A stretch of DNA of 64,000 nucleotides from the NCBI RefSeq assembly GCF_000304355.2, contig NC_018227.2, positions 2,725,775 through 2,789,774 on the forward strand, written 5' to 3'. The DNA comes from Methanoculleus bourgensis MS2. GTDB taxonomy: Archaea; Halobacteriota; Methanomicrobia; Methanomicrobiales; Methanoculleaceae. The notes under the pieces are model-generated. The model saw only the letters and a program-made list of their open reading frames with translations. It was not told the DNA's origin and ran no database searches. Of the stretch, positions 24,770 to 32,633 are shown piece by piece; positions within the stretch are counted from its first letter, which is position 1, and every line of letters begins with the position of its first letter. A program made the translations under genes and the position numbers.

Positions 24770-25780
24770 ATGGCATCAGACAGGATCCTCAGGCGAGGTC
24801 TCCCCATCCTCCTCGCCGTCTGTATTCTCGCCCTCTGCGTGGGGCAGGCAACGGCCCGCGGCCCGGCCATCAACGATATCCAGCCCTACGACACGATCTT
24901 CATCTACGAGGAGGGGCTGAACCTCACGCAACTCCGCAACGCAACCACAGATAACCCGATCACGGCGCTCCGGAAGTACCAGGATGACAACCCCGAAAAA
25001 TCGCTCATAAAGAGTATCGCGGTCACTGACGACACCAACTTTGAGGTCCAGGACCTGCTCGTGGACGGGGATTACGGGACCTATTACACCTTCAGCCCCA
25101 AAGACGGCGTAACGGGGCAGGTGATGATCCGGGAGCCAGAGATATTCCTCGATGTGGTTCTTGCAAGCCCTTACCACAACGAGCGTCTGGAAGGGCTCTC
25201 CGTCTCTGAGAACACGAGAATCGCGTTTAAGGTAGTGTGCCCCGACGTCGGTGCCTTCTACACCACTGACGGCGTCTACCCGGCGACGGTCGATATCGTG
25301 GTCACCCACCCGGGCGGCGCAGAGACCACCGCCATCGGCGGGATGAACCTCGCCGGGCTCAACGTGAGTTCAACCCGGTTCTACACCGACGACCCCGGCA
25401 GGCCCGGCCCGATAGCGCTCTCCGGCCTCCGCGAAGTGGGGACCTACACGGTCAGGGCAGAGTGGAGTGAACCGGCAGCGTTCGACGCCTACGCTCCCGA
25501 CTCCGAACCGGTGACGTTCACGGTCGGAAAACGCGTGGGAATTGAGACCGGGACGCCGACGCCTACCCCGACCGCGACTCCAACCCCGACACCAACGGTG
25601 ACCACCCCGGTACCGACGACCGCGGCACCCACAACCGCGGCCACGGCCGTGACCGCGACAGAGACTGCCACACCGACCACGGTGCCGCCGGCGACCACGC
25701 CGACCGCAACACCGCTCCCGGTCTGGGCAGCCGTAGCGGCGCTCGGCGTCGCCTTCAGCCTCATCGGCAGGCGCCGGTAA
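24770..25780 (+). CDS. DUF3821 domain-containing cell-surface protein
   Basis: The 336-residue protein has a signal peptide (about residues 1-29, LPILLAVCILALCVGQATAR), then the DUF3821 start GPAINDIQPYDTIFIYEEGL with NLTQLRNATTDNPITALRKY, a beta-rich body including GLREVGTYTVRAEWSE, a Thr/Pro linker of about 60 residues (repeating TPTPTPT), and a C-terminal membrane helix ending GRRR. DUF3821 proteins are characteristic of Methanomicrobiales surfaces, probably S-layer-associated. The Thr-rich linker is a likely O-glycosylated stalk (inference). A TATA box (CATATATAG, near 24738) lies 30 bp ahead of the ATG. Confidence 0.9.
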   Translation: MASDRILRRGLPILLAVCILALCVGQATARGPAINDIQPYDTIFIYEEGLNLTQLRNATTDNPITALRKYQDDNPEKSLIKSIAVTDDTNFEVQDLLVDGDYGTYYTFSPKDGVTGQVMIREPEIFLDVVLASPYHNERLEGLSVSENTRIAFKVVCPDVGAFYTTDGVYPATVDIVVTHPGGAETTAIGGMNLAGLNVSSTRFYTDDPGRPGPIALSGLREVGTYTVRAEWSEPAAFDAYAPDSEPVTFTVGKRVGIETGTPTPTPTATPTPTPTVTTPVPTTAAPTTAATAVTATETATPTTVPPATTPTATPLPVWAAVAALGVAFSLIGRRR

Positions 25781-25787
25781 GGAAGTC

Positions 25788-26105
25788 TTAACAGAACCGG
25801 CAGCCGCAGCCCCCGGCCGCGTCCCGTATCCGGCGGAGGGCGGCGGCCGCCCATTTTACAACACTAGGGTCGCTGTCATCAAGCGCCAGGGTGAGCGCCG
25901 GGATCGCCCGGGGATCCCTGAGCATCCCAAGTGTGTAGGCCGCCCACATCCGGAGGCGGGGGTCGGCATCACCGAGCGCTTCTGTCAGTGCCGGGAGGGC
26001 GGCCGGGCCGAACGCGGCGAGGGCCTCAGCCGCCGCCATCCGGTCGGCGCTCTCCCCGTCGCTGAGCACCCGGATATGGTCGGCAATAGCGGTACTGTTC
26101 TTCAT
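25788..26105 (-). CDS. HEAT repeat domain-containing protein
   Basis: This 105-residue protein consists of about three HEAT-type helical repeats: DRMAAAEALAAFGPAALPAL, DPRLRMWAAYTLGMLRDPRA and DPSVVKWAAAALRRIRDAAG, and ends with a Cys-rich GGCGCRFC tail. HEAT repeats make protein-binding surfaces; in methanogens they also occur beside cofactor enzymes, but no partner is visible here. The start at 26105 is supported by CGAGGTG 5 bases upstream. It converges with the DUF3821 gene, stop to stop 7 bp apart. A second, longer HEAT protein lies at 32.6 kb. Confidence 0.85.
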   Translation of the reverse strand: MKNSTAIADHIRVLSDGESADRMAAAEALAAFGPAALPALTEALGDADPRLRMWAAYTLGMLRDPRAIPALTLALDDSDPSVVKWAAAALRRIRDAAGGCGCRFC

Positions 26106-26230
26106 GCTTGCACCTCGTTCTCCCATTCGTCGGCCATGATGTCCATTCCCGGCACGATTGGTGCCTATACTGCTCTTGGCGCCCGTGAGGGAAAACTGAT
26201 CGGTTGTGTGCCTTCAAAAAGGGGGGGTGA

Positions 26231-27406
26231 TCAGTGGGTCTGCCGGTAGTAGTCCCACGCATCGACCACGGTGCCGTTTGCAAAGATACAAACACCGTAC
26301 TCGCTGCCGTCGGGGTTCTTCCGGATCTCGTAGGTGTGCCCCTGCTCCGTGCACCAGACCGCGGCCGGGTTGGCGATACCGACACTGCCGCCGCACCGGG
26401 AACAGGCCCACGAGATATCAAGGATCTCCACCGGGACTCCCCACTGCTGGATGGTGACGGCGTCGCGCGCGACCTCTCCGGCGAAGGTGACCTGCATCCC
26501 GTCGACGCGGTAACGGTCTTCAAGCCCGAGCGGGAGGTAGCGCCCTCCGTCGTCTGCGATGATGCCGTAGAACCCACCCTCGAGGTCGATGTAGGTGACC
26601 GTCCCATTTGCCGCGACGAATGTCGCGTTCCCTGCCGTATCGATGGCGATGACCTCGACCGGCGTCCCCCACATCTGGTAGGTCATGACATCCTCCATCA
26701 CCCTCGCAACGAACGTCACGTTCTTGCCGTCAACCAGCCAGGTCTCGTTCAGGCCGAGCGGGAGGTAAGCCTCCCCGTCATCGGCGACGATGCCGTAGAA
26801 TCCACCTTCAAGGTCGACGTAGGTGACCGTACCGTTCCCGGCGACGAGCCGGACGCCGCCAATGGGCTCGATAGTCCGGACCGCGACTGGCGTTCCCCAC
26901 ATCTGGAACCCCACGGTGTCCTCTTCAAGATCGGCACTGAACTGCACCCGGAGACCGTCGATCTGGTACTCCGCCGGGAGGTTCGTGGGGCGGTAGTTCA
27001 TGCCGTCTTCTGCAACGATGCCATAGAACCCGCCTTCAAGATCGATGTAGGTGACTGTGCCGTTCGCCGCAACCGTGCGGCGGGTATCGCCCTTCTCCAC
27101 GCTCACAATATCGACCGGCGTCCCCCACTGCTGGATGGTTGCGATGTCGTGCGCGACGTCAGCGGTAAACCAAACCCGGAGACCGTCGATCCGGTACTCC
27201 TCCGGGAGGTCGGCGGGGAGGTACCGCTCCCCATCGTCGGCGACGATGCCGTAGAACCCGCCTTCAAGATCGATGTAGGTGACCGTACCGTTCCCGGATA
27301 TACGGTCAGCGGGCGTCTCATCCCCACCGGCAGCCATGCACCCGCACGCGATGACCGCCCCGATGAGGGCAAGGACAATGACCAGATAGTTTGGATATCC
27401 TGCCAT
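26231..27406 (-). CDS. Lipoprotein with four 75-residue repeats and a C-terminal DUF333 domain
   Basis: The 391-residue protein starts MAGYPNYLVIVLALIGAVIA with a lipobox-like ACGC. Four tandem repeats follow, each opening NGTVTYIDLEGGFYGIVADD (or one to three changes) and closing WGTPVDIVSVE-like, at about residues 38, 113, 188 and 263. The final 60 residues are a DUF333 domain: CGGSVGIANPAAVWCTEQGH then ICIFANG-like GVCIFANGTVVDAWDYY. DUF333 occurs in putative hemolysins and lipoproteins of unknown role. The repeat unit is probably a small beta barrel (inference from strand pattern). DNA of the repeats is also strongly similar, implying fairly recent internal duplication. Likely anchored outside the membrane. 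Confidence 0.82.
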   Translation of the reverse strand: MAGYPNYLVIVLALIGAVIACGCMAAGGDETPADRISGNGTVTYIDLEGGFYGIVADDGERYLPADLPEEYRIDGLRVWFTADVAHDIATIQQWGTPVDIVSVEKGDTRRTVAANGTVTYIDLEGGFYGIVAEDGMNYRPTNLPAEYQIDGLRVQFSADLEEDTVGFQMWGTPVAVRTIEPIGGVRLVAGNGTVTYVDLEGGFYGIVADDGEAYLPLGLNETWLVDGKNVTFVARVMEDVMTYQMWGTPVEVIAIDTAGNATFVAANGTVTYIDLEGGFYGIIADDGGRYLPLGLEDRYRVDGMQVTFAGEVARDAVTIQQWGVPVEILDISWACSRCGGSVGIANPAAVWCTEQGHTYEIRKNPDGSEYGVCIFANGTVVDAWDYYRQTH

Positions 27407-27640
27407 ATGTATCAACACGAGATATTCCTCCGCGGCAGGTAAGTAGATTGCTTTAACTGCGAAATAATTCGGACCTATGCGTTTATGAGGCCGGTTCGCC
27501 GGCGGGAAGAGTGTGCGGCCGGCCGTCTCCTCGTGCTCTGGGGCAGCTCATAATCGCTCACGCGGAAGTTCGCGAAGGGAGTGTGGAATATGAGATGCGG
27601 TGATCCACTCGTGGCAGCCGTGATGGCTGCCGGCGGGCAG

Positions 27641-27922
27641 TCAGCTCCGCGCCTTCCGCTCCGCCCAGTAGGCCTCTGCCTCCTCTTCCATCTCCTCGAG
27701 CCGGTCGTAATAATCAGGGAACTCATTGAGGTGTGCAAGCGCAATCTTCGCCGTCAGGAGAAGGTCGTCGTCGGTGACGTTCGTCACCGGGTCGTGGAGG
27801 CCGTGCTCGAGTTCCACGACCATGCCGCGCCTGAACTGTTCGACATCGAACTCCTCCCAGGTGATGCCGAGCTGCTCGCCCATCGCTTTTGCTTCTCCGG
27901 GGGTTACGTGTGTTCGTACCAT
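27641..27922 (-). CDS. DUF5661 family protein
   Basis: The 93-residue protein from ATG 27922 reads MVRTHVTPGEAKAMGEQLGI, then EEFDVEQFRRGMVVELEHGL with HDPVTNVTDDDLLLTAKIAL and AHLNEFPDYYDRLEEMEEEA. This is the DUF5661 pattern, with the conserved ExxHG, N(V)TxDD and HL(N/K)ExPDYY segments. Function is unknown; the family occurs in many bacteria and some archaea. An upstream in-frame extension to 28000 lacks family similarity. Between its start and the next features (27923-28138) there is only an unsupported 22-codon hydrophobic reading frame. Confidence 0.8.
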   Translation of the reverse strand: MVRTHVTPGEAKAMGEQLGITWEEFDVEQFRRGMVVELEHGLHDPVTNVTDDDLLLTAKIALAHLNEFPDYYDRLEEMEEEAEAYWAERKARS

Positions 27923-28138
27923 ACAGAACTCCTCAAGGGAGTGAGATGGACGAGGATGGATATGAGCCTGACGGAGGCCAGGGGTGCGTGGGTGATCCAA
28001 ACCCCCATCTCCCGGACATACACTTCATGAACACCTGGACGATCGGGGTGCTTATGGTTCTCGCAGCGTCTGCGGCCTTTACCGCAGTGGTATAGGACGG
28101 GATTGGCGCGGAGTAACTATTTATCCAGCAGGTATGAT

Positions 28139-28255
28139 ACTGGACTGATGGGGTTCCCGGGCGACTACCGGTGGACAGGATCCGAGCGAGCGATAGGACA
28201 GATGATTGCGAACGCCGTGCCTGCCGGGATGGCCTCCGCGATCGCCGGCGCTCTG
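28139..28255 (+). pseudogene. C-terminal remnant of a DNA cytosine-5 methyltransferase (Dcm-type)
   Basis: The translated stretch TGLMGFPGDYRWTGSERAIG followed by QMIANAVPAGMASAIAGAL matches the last conserved motifs of C5 DNA methyltransferases: the LMGFP..Y target-region block and motif X (Q.GNAVP...A..IA). Motifs I-VIII, including the catalytic PCQ, are absent from the flanking DNA. The motif X residue before NAVP is Ala here instead of the usual Gly, consistent with decay. It is a fragment of a former modification gene, next to other broken accessory genes. Confidence 0.75.
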
Positions 28256-28306
28256 TATGTGACCCCCGGCAAAATCTTTATGATCCATACAGCCCCATAG
28301 TGAACT

Positions 28307-28534
28307 ATGGTAACGACGATCCAACTCCAACCCGCGACAAAATCTCGTCTGGACGACATGAAACTCCATCCTCGGGAGACCTACGACGAGACACTCAATC
28401 GTCTCCTGGACATGGCGTATGACCCTGAGCCGTTGAGCGAAGAGACGCTGCAGAGGATCGAAGAAAGCATCGCAGACATGCGGGCCGGTCGGGGCCGCCC
28501 CTTCGAAGACTATGTTCGGGAACGGGGCCTTTGA
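28307..28534 (+). CDS. Antitoxin of a RelE-type toxin-antitoxin pair
   Basis: The 75-residue protein starts MVTTIQLQPATKSRLDDMKL, continues HPRETYDETLNRLLDMAYDP and ends RAGRGRPFEDYVRERGL. The N-terminal 45 residues have the ribbon-helix-helix pattern of CopG/DUF7557-type archaeal antitoxins (TTIQL...RLD..K.....SYDE.I.RLL); the C-terminal part would wrap the toxin. Its stop and the toxin's ATG share a base (TGATG), so translation is coupled. It presumably neutralises the toxin and represses its own promoter. Confidence 0.85.
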   Translation: MVTTIQLQPATKSRLDDMKLHPRETYDETLNRLLDMAYDPEPLSEETLQRIEESIADMRAGRGRPFEDYVRERGL

Positions 28535-28806
28535 TGATTTGGCGGCTCATCATCACGCCCACGGCCGAGCGGGATATCGACAGAATCCCAGACCCGGATG
28601 CTAAACGAATTAAGGAAGAACTCTACGCTCTGGCAGACGAGCCGTATCCTCGCTTTTACGTTAAGAAACTGAAAGGACACCCAAAGAGTCCGCTGTACTC
28701 TCTTCGTGTGGGGCAGTACCGGGTCATCCTTGCGATCGAGAATAACGTGATGGTTATCACCGTGATCGAGGTCGGAAACCGGAGTAACGTCTATCGGAAA
28801 TATTGA
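28534..28806 (+). CDS. RelE/ParE-family mRNA interferase toxin
   Basis: The 90-residue protein reads MIWRLIITPTAERDIDRIPD, then IKEELYALADEPYPRFYVKK, LKGHPKSPLYSLRVGQYRVI and VIEVGNRSNVYRKY. This is the compact RelE fold: a helical N-terminal part followed by LRVGQYRVIL and a terminal basic/aromatic strand (GxRSxVYxxY). Such toxins cut mRNA on the ribosome. Translation is coupled to the antitoxin by the one-base overlap. The gene appears intact although it sits among broken genes. Confidence 0.9.
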   Translation: MIWRLIITPTAERDIDRIPDPDAKRIKEELYALADEPYPRFYVKKLKGHPKSPLYSLRVGQYRVILAIENNVMVITVIEVGNRSNVYRKY

Positions 28807-28872
28807 TGTGTCGCGAAAACTGCGACATAGATACGTTATAGTTACCCGCGCAACAGTTTTGATGCATATTTC

Positions 28873-29058
28873 GGACTCAGGAATTTAACTCGCGGGGGTG
28901 AAGGGGGCGGAGCGGGAAGTCCCCCCTTCAGAGTGGGGATGGAACAGCCCTTTGAGCCTGTGGAGATGATACCGCTACACCACATCTCTGTGATGCAAGT
29001 ATTGTCCATGAAGCAGGAAGCCCCGCCCAGAAGGCGCGGGGTAGTTCACAGGCAGTAA
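28873..29058 (+). pseudogene. 3' remnant of an IS200/IS605-type tnpB with its terminal hairpin
   Basis: One open frame reads GLRNLTRGGEGGGAGSPPFR and ends VLSMKQEAPPRRRGVVHRQ then TAA. The MKQEAPP tail and the DNA AAGCCCCGCC-CAGAA-GGCGCGGGG followed by TAGTTCAC are the recognisable right end of IS605-family tnpB genes, where the 3' coding end doubles as the omega-RNA scaffold. The upstream RuvC and zinc-ribbon parts are gone; RelE toxin DNA stands in their place. No tnpA or left end is seen. The element's right boundary is close to 29058, where HEPN-like coding begins at once. Confidence 0.72.
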
Positions 29059-29061
29059 TGG

Positions 29062-29617
29062 CTGAAGGTCGGGTTGGATGAGAAGGAGGCAGTTTACGAG
29101 TTGCTCAGGAAGGCGGAGTAGAGACTCGTAGCTGCCGGGTATCTGCTGGAAGAAGGTTTTTGCGAGATTCCTCGAACCGTGCGTATTACTCCATGTTTTT
29201 CGCGGCAACAGCACTACTGGATCATTGTATCTAATATTTCCACGCGACATCGCCTCACCCTTCGCGAGAGACTGTAGCACCTCCCTATACCGAAATCTCA
29301 CGCGAGAGGTGGCGATCTGCACCAGGACCCGCAAAATAAGATGAAATGGCCTACTACTGCTCACCCGTGGTATCACCGTCAGGACACACCGTGATCTAAT
29401 CGCCACGTTCGGCCCGGAATTTGTCCAGACCGGTTTCATCGATCCAGAGTTCGGCAACGCGCTTCGCATCGCAGAAGAACTCCGGGAAGAGGTCGACTAC
29501 CCGATCTCCCGGGTGCTCCCGACCGAAGAAGTACAGGCCGTTGTCGATGATGCGGAACGGTTTCTTGAGGAGAACAGAGAAAAAATACGACTGCTCACCT
29601 TCCCCTCATCGGAGTGA
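29062..29617 (+). pseudogene. HEPN-domain gene broken by a stop, a frameshift and element D
   Basis: The 5' part reads LKVGLDEKEAVYELLRKAE, an in-frame TAG (29119-29121), then LVAAGYLLEEGFCE; a frameshift follows and YYSMFFAATAL appears in the next frame. Element D interrupts there. After it, in one frame, come LLTRGITVRTHRDLIATFGP, FVQTGFIDPEFGNALRIAEE and LREEVDYPISRVLPTEEVQA to TGA 29615-29617. Together these give a complete HEPN protein of about 130 residues (Y-S-M-F-F-A, T-H-R, L-R-x-x-x-D-Y). HEPN proteins are RNases or partners of MNT nucleotidyltransferases; no MNT gene is next to it. Three independent lesions make it non-functional. Confidence 0.8.
29217..29354. mobile_element. MITE-like element copy D (138 bp) inside the HEPN gene
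   Basis: Left end CTGGATCATTGTATCTAATA and right end AATAAGATGAAATGGCCTAC, flanked by TA at 29215-29216 and 29355-29356. The 3' half, GGCGATCTGCACCAGGACCC followed by GCAAAATAAGATGAAATGG, matches the same part of copies B and C. Deleting the element and one TA rejoins the HEPN frame as ...FFAATALLLTRGI..., which shows both the boundaries and that insertion followed the gene. A 5-bp duplication (ACTAC) would also explain the join. Confidence 0.82.
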
Positions 29618-29723
29618 CCGAAGTTTTTAGTCCGGCATTTGTAGCCCGGATTCCTCTCCGTCGTGCCGTGACCCCCGATCCCCCCGCAACCCTTATCCAT
29701 CCTTATCCCCTCTACCCCCGGCC

Positions 29724-29936
29724 ATGCAGCGCCAGATCGTTGAGTCCACCAGCATCAAATCGATCGGCTACGACCAGGAAGAAGAGGTCCTGGAGGTTGA
29801 GTTCCAGAGCGGCGGGGTCTACCAGTATATCGGGGTGCCGCGCGACGTCTACGGAGGATTGCTTGCGGCCCGGTCGAAGGGCCGGTACTTCGGGGAGTTT
29901 GTCAGGTTGAGCTACCCCTACGAAAAGATCCGGTGA
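29724..29936 (+). CDS. KTSC domain-containing protein (first of two)
   Basis: The 70-residue protein reads MQRQIVESTSIKSIGYDQEE, then VLEVEFQSGGVYQYIGVPRD and VYGGLLAARSKGRYFGEFVR. It is a single KTSC domain: S..I..IGYD....L.V.F..G..Y.Y..VP..VY..L..A.SKG.YF...I. KTSC domains are found alone or attached to lysyl-tRNA-synthetase-like proteins; no function is established. A TATA-like CTTATCC precedes it. The next gene, 43 bp on, is a diverged paralogue. Confidence 0.88.
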   Translation: MQRQIVESTSIKSIGYDQEEEVLEVEFQSGGVYQYIGVPRDVYGGLLAARSKGRYFGEFVRLSYPYEKIR

Positions 29937-29979
29937 CCGGCCGCAACCGCTATCATCACCGCCGACCACAGTCCCGTCC

Positions 29980-30216
29980 ATGTCTCAACAGAGAACGGGG
30001 TCCACCGGCATCAGGTCCATCGGCTATGACCCCACAACAAAAGCGCTGCTCGTCATCTGCGAGAGCGGAGACGCCTACCGCTACGCCGGCATCACAAAAG
30101 AGGTCTATGAGAACCTCATCGCAGCCCCGTCCAGGGATCGGTTCGTCCGCGAATCCATCCAGGGCAGGTATCCGCGGGAGAAGTATCCCTGCATGGCGGT
30201 GGGGGAGGACGTCTAG
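29980..30216 (+). CDS. KTSC domain-containing protein (second of two)
   Basis: The 78-residue protein starts MSQQRTGSTGIRSIGYDPTT and continues ALLVICESGDAYRYAGITKE with VYENLIAAPSRDRFVRESIQ. It has the KTSC pattern, but where the first copy has the SKGRYF motif this has SRDRFV, so it is diverged. It carries an eight-residue tail (CMAVGEDV) beyond the usual end. That tail ends at TAG, of which TA belongs to the flank of mobile element E and the final G to the element itself, so the tail could be a product of the insertion. Confidence 0.82.
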   Translation: MSQQRTGSTGIRSIGYDPTTKALLVICESGDAYRYAGITKEVYENLIAAPSRDRFVRESIQGRYPREKYPCMAVGEDV

Positions 30217-30309
30217 TGGAGCAATTACATCTGACATTTCACGTGCAACGCTGCCTCAAGCAGCCAGATCACCATCACCGCACCAGCAAATGAAGATGCC
30301 CCGATGCAG
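30216..30309. mobile_element. Degenerate MITE-like element copy E (about 94 bp)
   Basis: The left end GTGGAGCAATTACATCTGAC resembles the left ends of copies B (GTGGACCATTTCATCTAACA) and A. The right end, TGCCCCGATGCAG before TA, resembles that of copy F (GTGCCCTGGAGCAG before TA) rather than the canonical AAATGGTCCAG. TA flanks both sides (30214-30215, 30310-30311). Interior sequence is poorly conserved. It separates the KTSC genes from the PAS sensor promoter (GATTTATATACA, near 30322). Confidence 0.5.
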
Positions 30310-30357
30310 TAGCGGCGATGAGATTTATATACAGCGACAGAGTAGCCCTATCCGGGT

Positions 30358-32250
30358 ATGTCACCCGGGCAGGAGATCACCGGAAGAATCCTGCGAACCC
30401 TCAGGTTCCGGTCGAAGGGTATGACGATCACCGAGATCGCGCGGGCCCTTGGGATGAACCGGAACTCGGTCTCAAAGCACCTTGAGGTCATGCAGGTGGC
30501 GGGTCAGGTCGAGTCGCGGCTCGTCGGGAATGCAAAGGTCTACTCGGTTGCACAGCGGGTGCCGCTCTCGGCATTCCTCTGTTTTACACAGAACCCCATC
30601 CTGATCCTCGACGCCAACCTCACGATCATCCAGGCAAACGACCAACTCCTCAGGCACTTTGGGCGCACGAAAGAGGATCTTCTCGGGCAGAACATCCGCG
30701 ATACGGCGCTCCCGGCCGTCTCCACCCAGGAAGCCCTCGCCGTCATCGAGGGTCTCGAGCGGGAGCAGGTGATCACCGACGTCTGCTGCCGGAACGATAG
30801 CGGCAGAGAGTCTTTCTACCAGATGCAGGTGATCCCGACGACGTTCGAGGATGGGGAGAAGGGATGCACAATCGTGTTTGAGGATATCACCGAGAGGAAA
30901 CGGTATATCCAGAACACGATGTTCCTCGCCCGGACCGCAATGGATCTCGTCGACCTGCCGCCGGTGGGCGATATCTACCAGTACATCGTCGACCGACTCA
31001 CAGAGCTCGTCCCGGGAGCACGCATCTACCTCTTCGCCCACGACGAGGTCGACCGGCAGTTTGTCGTCAGGGCGGTCGCGGGCGAGGGGTTCCGGGAGGG
31101 ACTCACGGAACTCCTTGGGCGGGACCCCGTCGGCCTGGTCCTCCCGGTTGCCAGGGCCTTCGACGCCCCCTATCACCAGACCCCCCATGTGATGCGCGGC
31201 ATGCAGGAGTTCGCCCTGCGTCCCGAACCATCCTCGTGGCCGTTCTACGACCTCTGCTTCCGGGCGATCCCGGAAGGAGTCTGCGAGGCGATCCTCTCCC
31301 GGTACAACATCGGAACGCTCTGGGCCGCAGGGCTGGTCTGGCGGGAGCAGCTCTTCGGTATCGTCGGTATCTTCCTCGAGCAGGGGAAGGATCTTGAGAA
31401 TCAGGAGACGGTGGAGTCGTTCATCAGGCAGGTCTCCATCGCGCTTGCCCGGCGGCAGATCGAGGGGCGGCTCCGCCGGAACGAGGAGCGGTTCCGGGGC
31501 ATGGTCGATTCGTCCCCCTTCGCGGTCGCGCTCATCAACCAGGAAGGGCGATTCGTCTACGTCAACCGGAAGTTCGTCGAGGTCTTCGGCTACGGGCCTG
31601 AGGACGCGCCCACCTGCAGCGAGTGGTTCCGGCTGGTCTTCCCGGACGCCGGCTACCGGCAGGAAGCTGTCAAAGCCTGGCGGTTGGACCTTGAACGGTC
31701 GGTTACAGGTCAGGTCAGGCCCCGGGCGTTTACGGTCAGGTGCCGGGACGGGTCGAGGAAGGTCATCCTCTTCCGCGCGGTCACGCTCCCCGACGGGACA
31801 CAGTATCTTACCTGCGAGGATATCACCGAAGAGGCGCGGACGTATCGCCTTCTCCTCGCTGATATCGCCGATCTGCGGCATCGGGAGCAGGAGATGCTCC
31901 TCAAGGACCGTGCGATCGCCTCGACCGGGCGGGCCGTCGCGCTCCTGGACCCGGACGGCGTGGTGACCTACGCAAACCAGGCCTACCTGGCCCTCTGGGG
32001 TTACCGGACCGCAGCAGATGTGCAGGGGTCGCATTTTTCCCGGTTCTGGGAGCCCCCCGACGGGGCCAGGGAGGTGGTCAGGGCGGCCCTTGAGGGCGAG
32101 GTCTGGCACGGCGAATTGACCGGCATCAGGAGTGGTGGGGAGACGTTCCGGGTAGACCTCCTCGGGACCCCGATCATCGGCAGAGACGGCAGGGTGCTTG
32201 GCATGATGGCGGCGGTGACTGCCGGACGGGTGAAGGATGAGAGGTCCTGA
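30358..32250 (+). CDS. HTH-PAS-GAF-PAS-PAS one-component sensor protein
   Basis: The 630-residue protein starts with a winged HTH (about residues 8-65: GRILRTLRFRSKGMTITEIA, RALGMNRNSVSKHLEVM). A PAS domain follows (about 70-180, NPILILDANLTIIQANDQLL), then a GAF-like region (about 190-375), a second PAS (about 385-495, SSPFAVALINQEGRFVYVNR) and a third (about 520-620, VALLDPDGVVTYANQAYLAL). No histidine kinase, HATPase or output enzyme is present, so sensing probably acts directly through the N-terminal HTH. Ligands are unknown. A TATA box (TTTATATA) sits 30 bp before the ATG. A paralogue lies at 50.7 kb. Confidence 0.88.
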   Translation: MSPGQEITGRILRTLRFRSKGMTITEIARALGMNRNSVSKHLEVMQVAGQVESRLVGNAKVYSVAQRVPLSAFLCFTQNPILILDANLTIIQANDQLLRHFGRTKEDLLGQNIRDTALPAVSTQEALAVIEGLEREQVITDVCCRNDSGRESFYQMQVIPTTFEDGEKGCTIVFEDITERKRYIQNTMFLARTAMDLVDLPPVGDIYQYIVDRLTELVPGARIYLFAHDEVDRQFVVRAVAGEGFREGLTELLGRDPVGLVLPVARAFDAPYHQTPHVMRGMQEFALRPEPSSWPFYDLCFRAIPEGVCEAILSRYNIGTLWAAGLVWREQLFGIVGIFLEQGKDLENQETVESFIRQVSIALARRQIEGRLRRNEERFRGMVDSSPFAVALINQEGRFVYVNRKFVEVFGYGPEDAPTCSEWFRLVFPDAGYRQEAVKAWRLDLERSVTGQVRPRAFTVRCRDGSRKVILFRAVTLPDGTQYLTCEDITEEARTYRLLLADIADLRHREQEMLLKDRAIASTGRAVALLDPDGVVTYANQAYLALWGYRTAADVQGSHFSRFWEPPDGAREVVRAALEGEVWHGELTGIRSGGETFRVDLLGTPIIGRDGRVLGMMAAVTAGRVKDERS

Positions 32251-32633
32251 GGTCGGGTCCGGGAAGAGGTGCCGGATCCAATACCTCAGTGAAAGATGGT
32301 CGGGTCTCTGGCAATCGAAGGCATCCTGAGCGCATCGGGCCAGCGTTCAGAGTGTGAAGTGGATCGCCGCCGTTCGCTCGCGGAAGTTCGCGGCAACACG
32401 AGAGGCAGCCTGAGAGTACGGTGATCATCAGCTGCCGGAGCAGTTCCTGCCGATCCATTGATGGACCCCTGCGATGGGCCGGGGGAGGCAACCAGGTGTT
32501 GGGTGCGCCGCCAGATGGGGTATAAAATACTATGCCCGGCACTGCCACATGGCGGTTCTGCCTCGCGGTTCTGGTTCGTAAAGGCTTATTGTAACTCCGG
32601 GGCACCCCGTGCTTGTAAAAAGGAGGTGAGGAG
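32251..32633. other. Intergenic region with the HEAT-gene promoter
   Basis: No convincing gene is seen in these 383 bp. Contents: GCTCGCGGAAGTTCGCGGCA near 32375, a GC-rich motif of the type shared with copies F and G and with the area near 27560; a TATA box GGGTATAAAATAC near 32519; and an AAAAAGGAGGTGAGGAG ribosome-binding region just before the HEAT gene start. Short open frames here lack protein-like composition. Confidence 0.5.

Noticed and set aside
25550..25700. Short tandem ACCCCGACG-like repeats, suggestive of a DNA repeat array
   Set aside because: They encode the Thr/Pro stalk of the DUF3821 protein in frame; no CRISPR-type repeat-spacer structure is present anywhere in the window.
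28028..28096. A 22-codon hydrophobic frame (MNTWTIGVLMVLAASAAFTA)
   Set aside because: It could be a tiny membrane peptide, but there is no promoter, ribosome-binding site or conservation evidence within the window.
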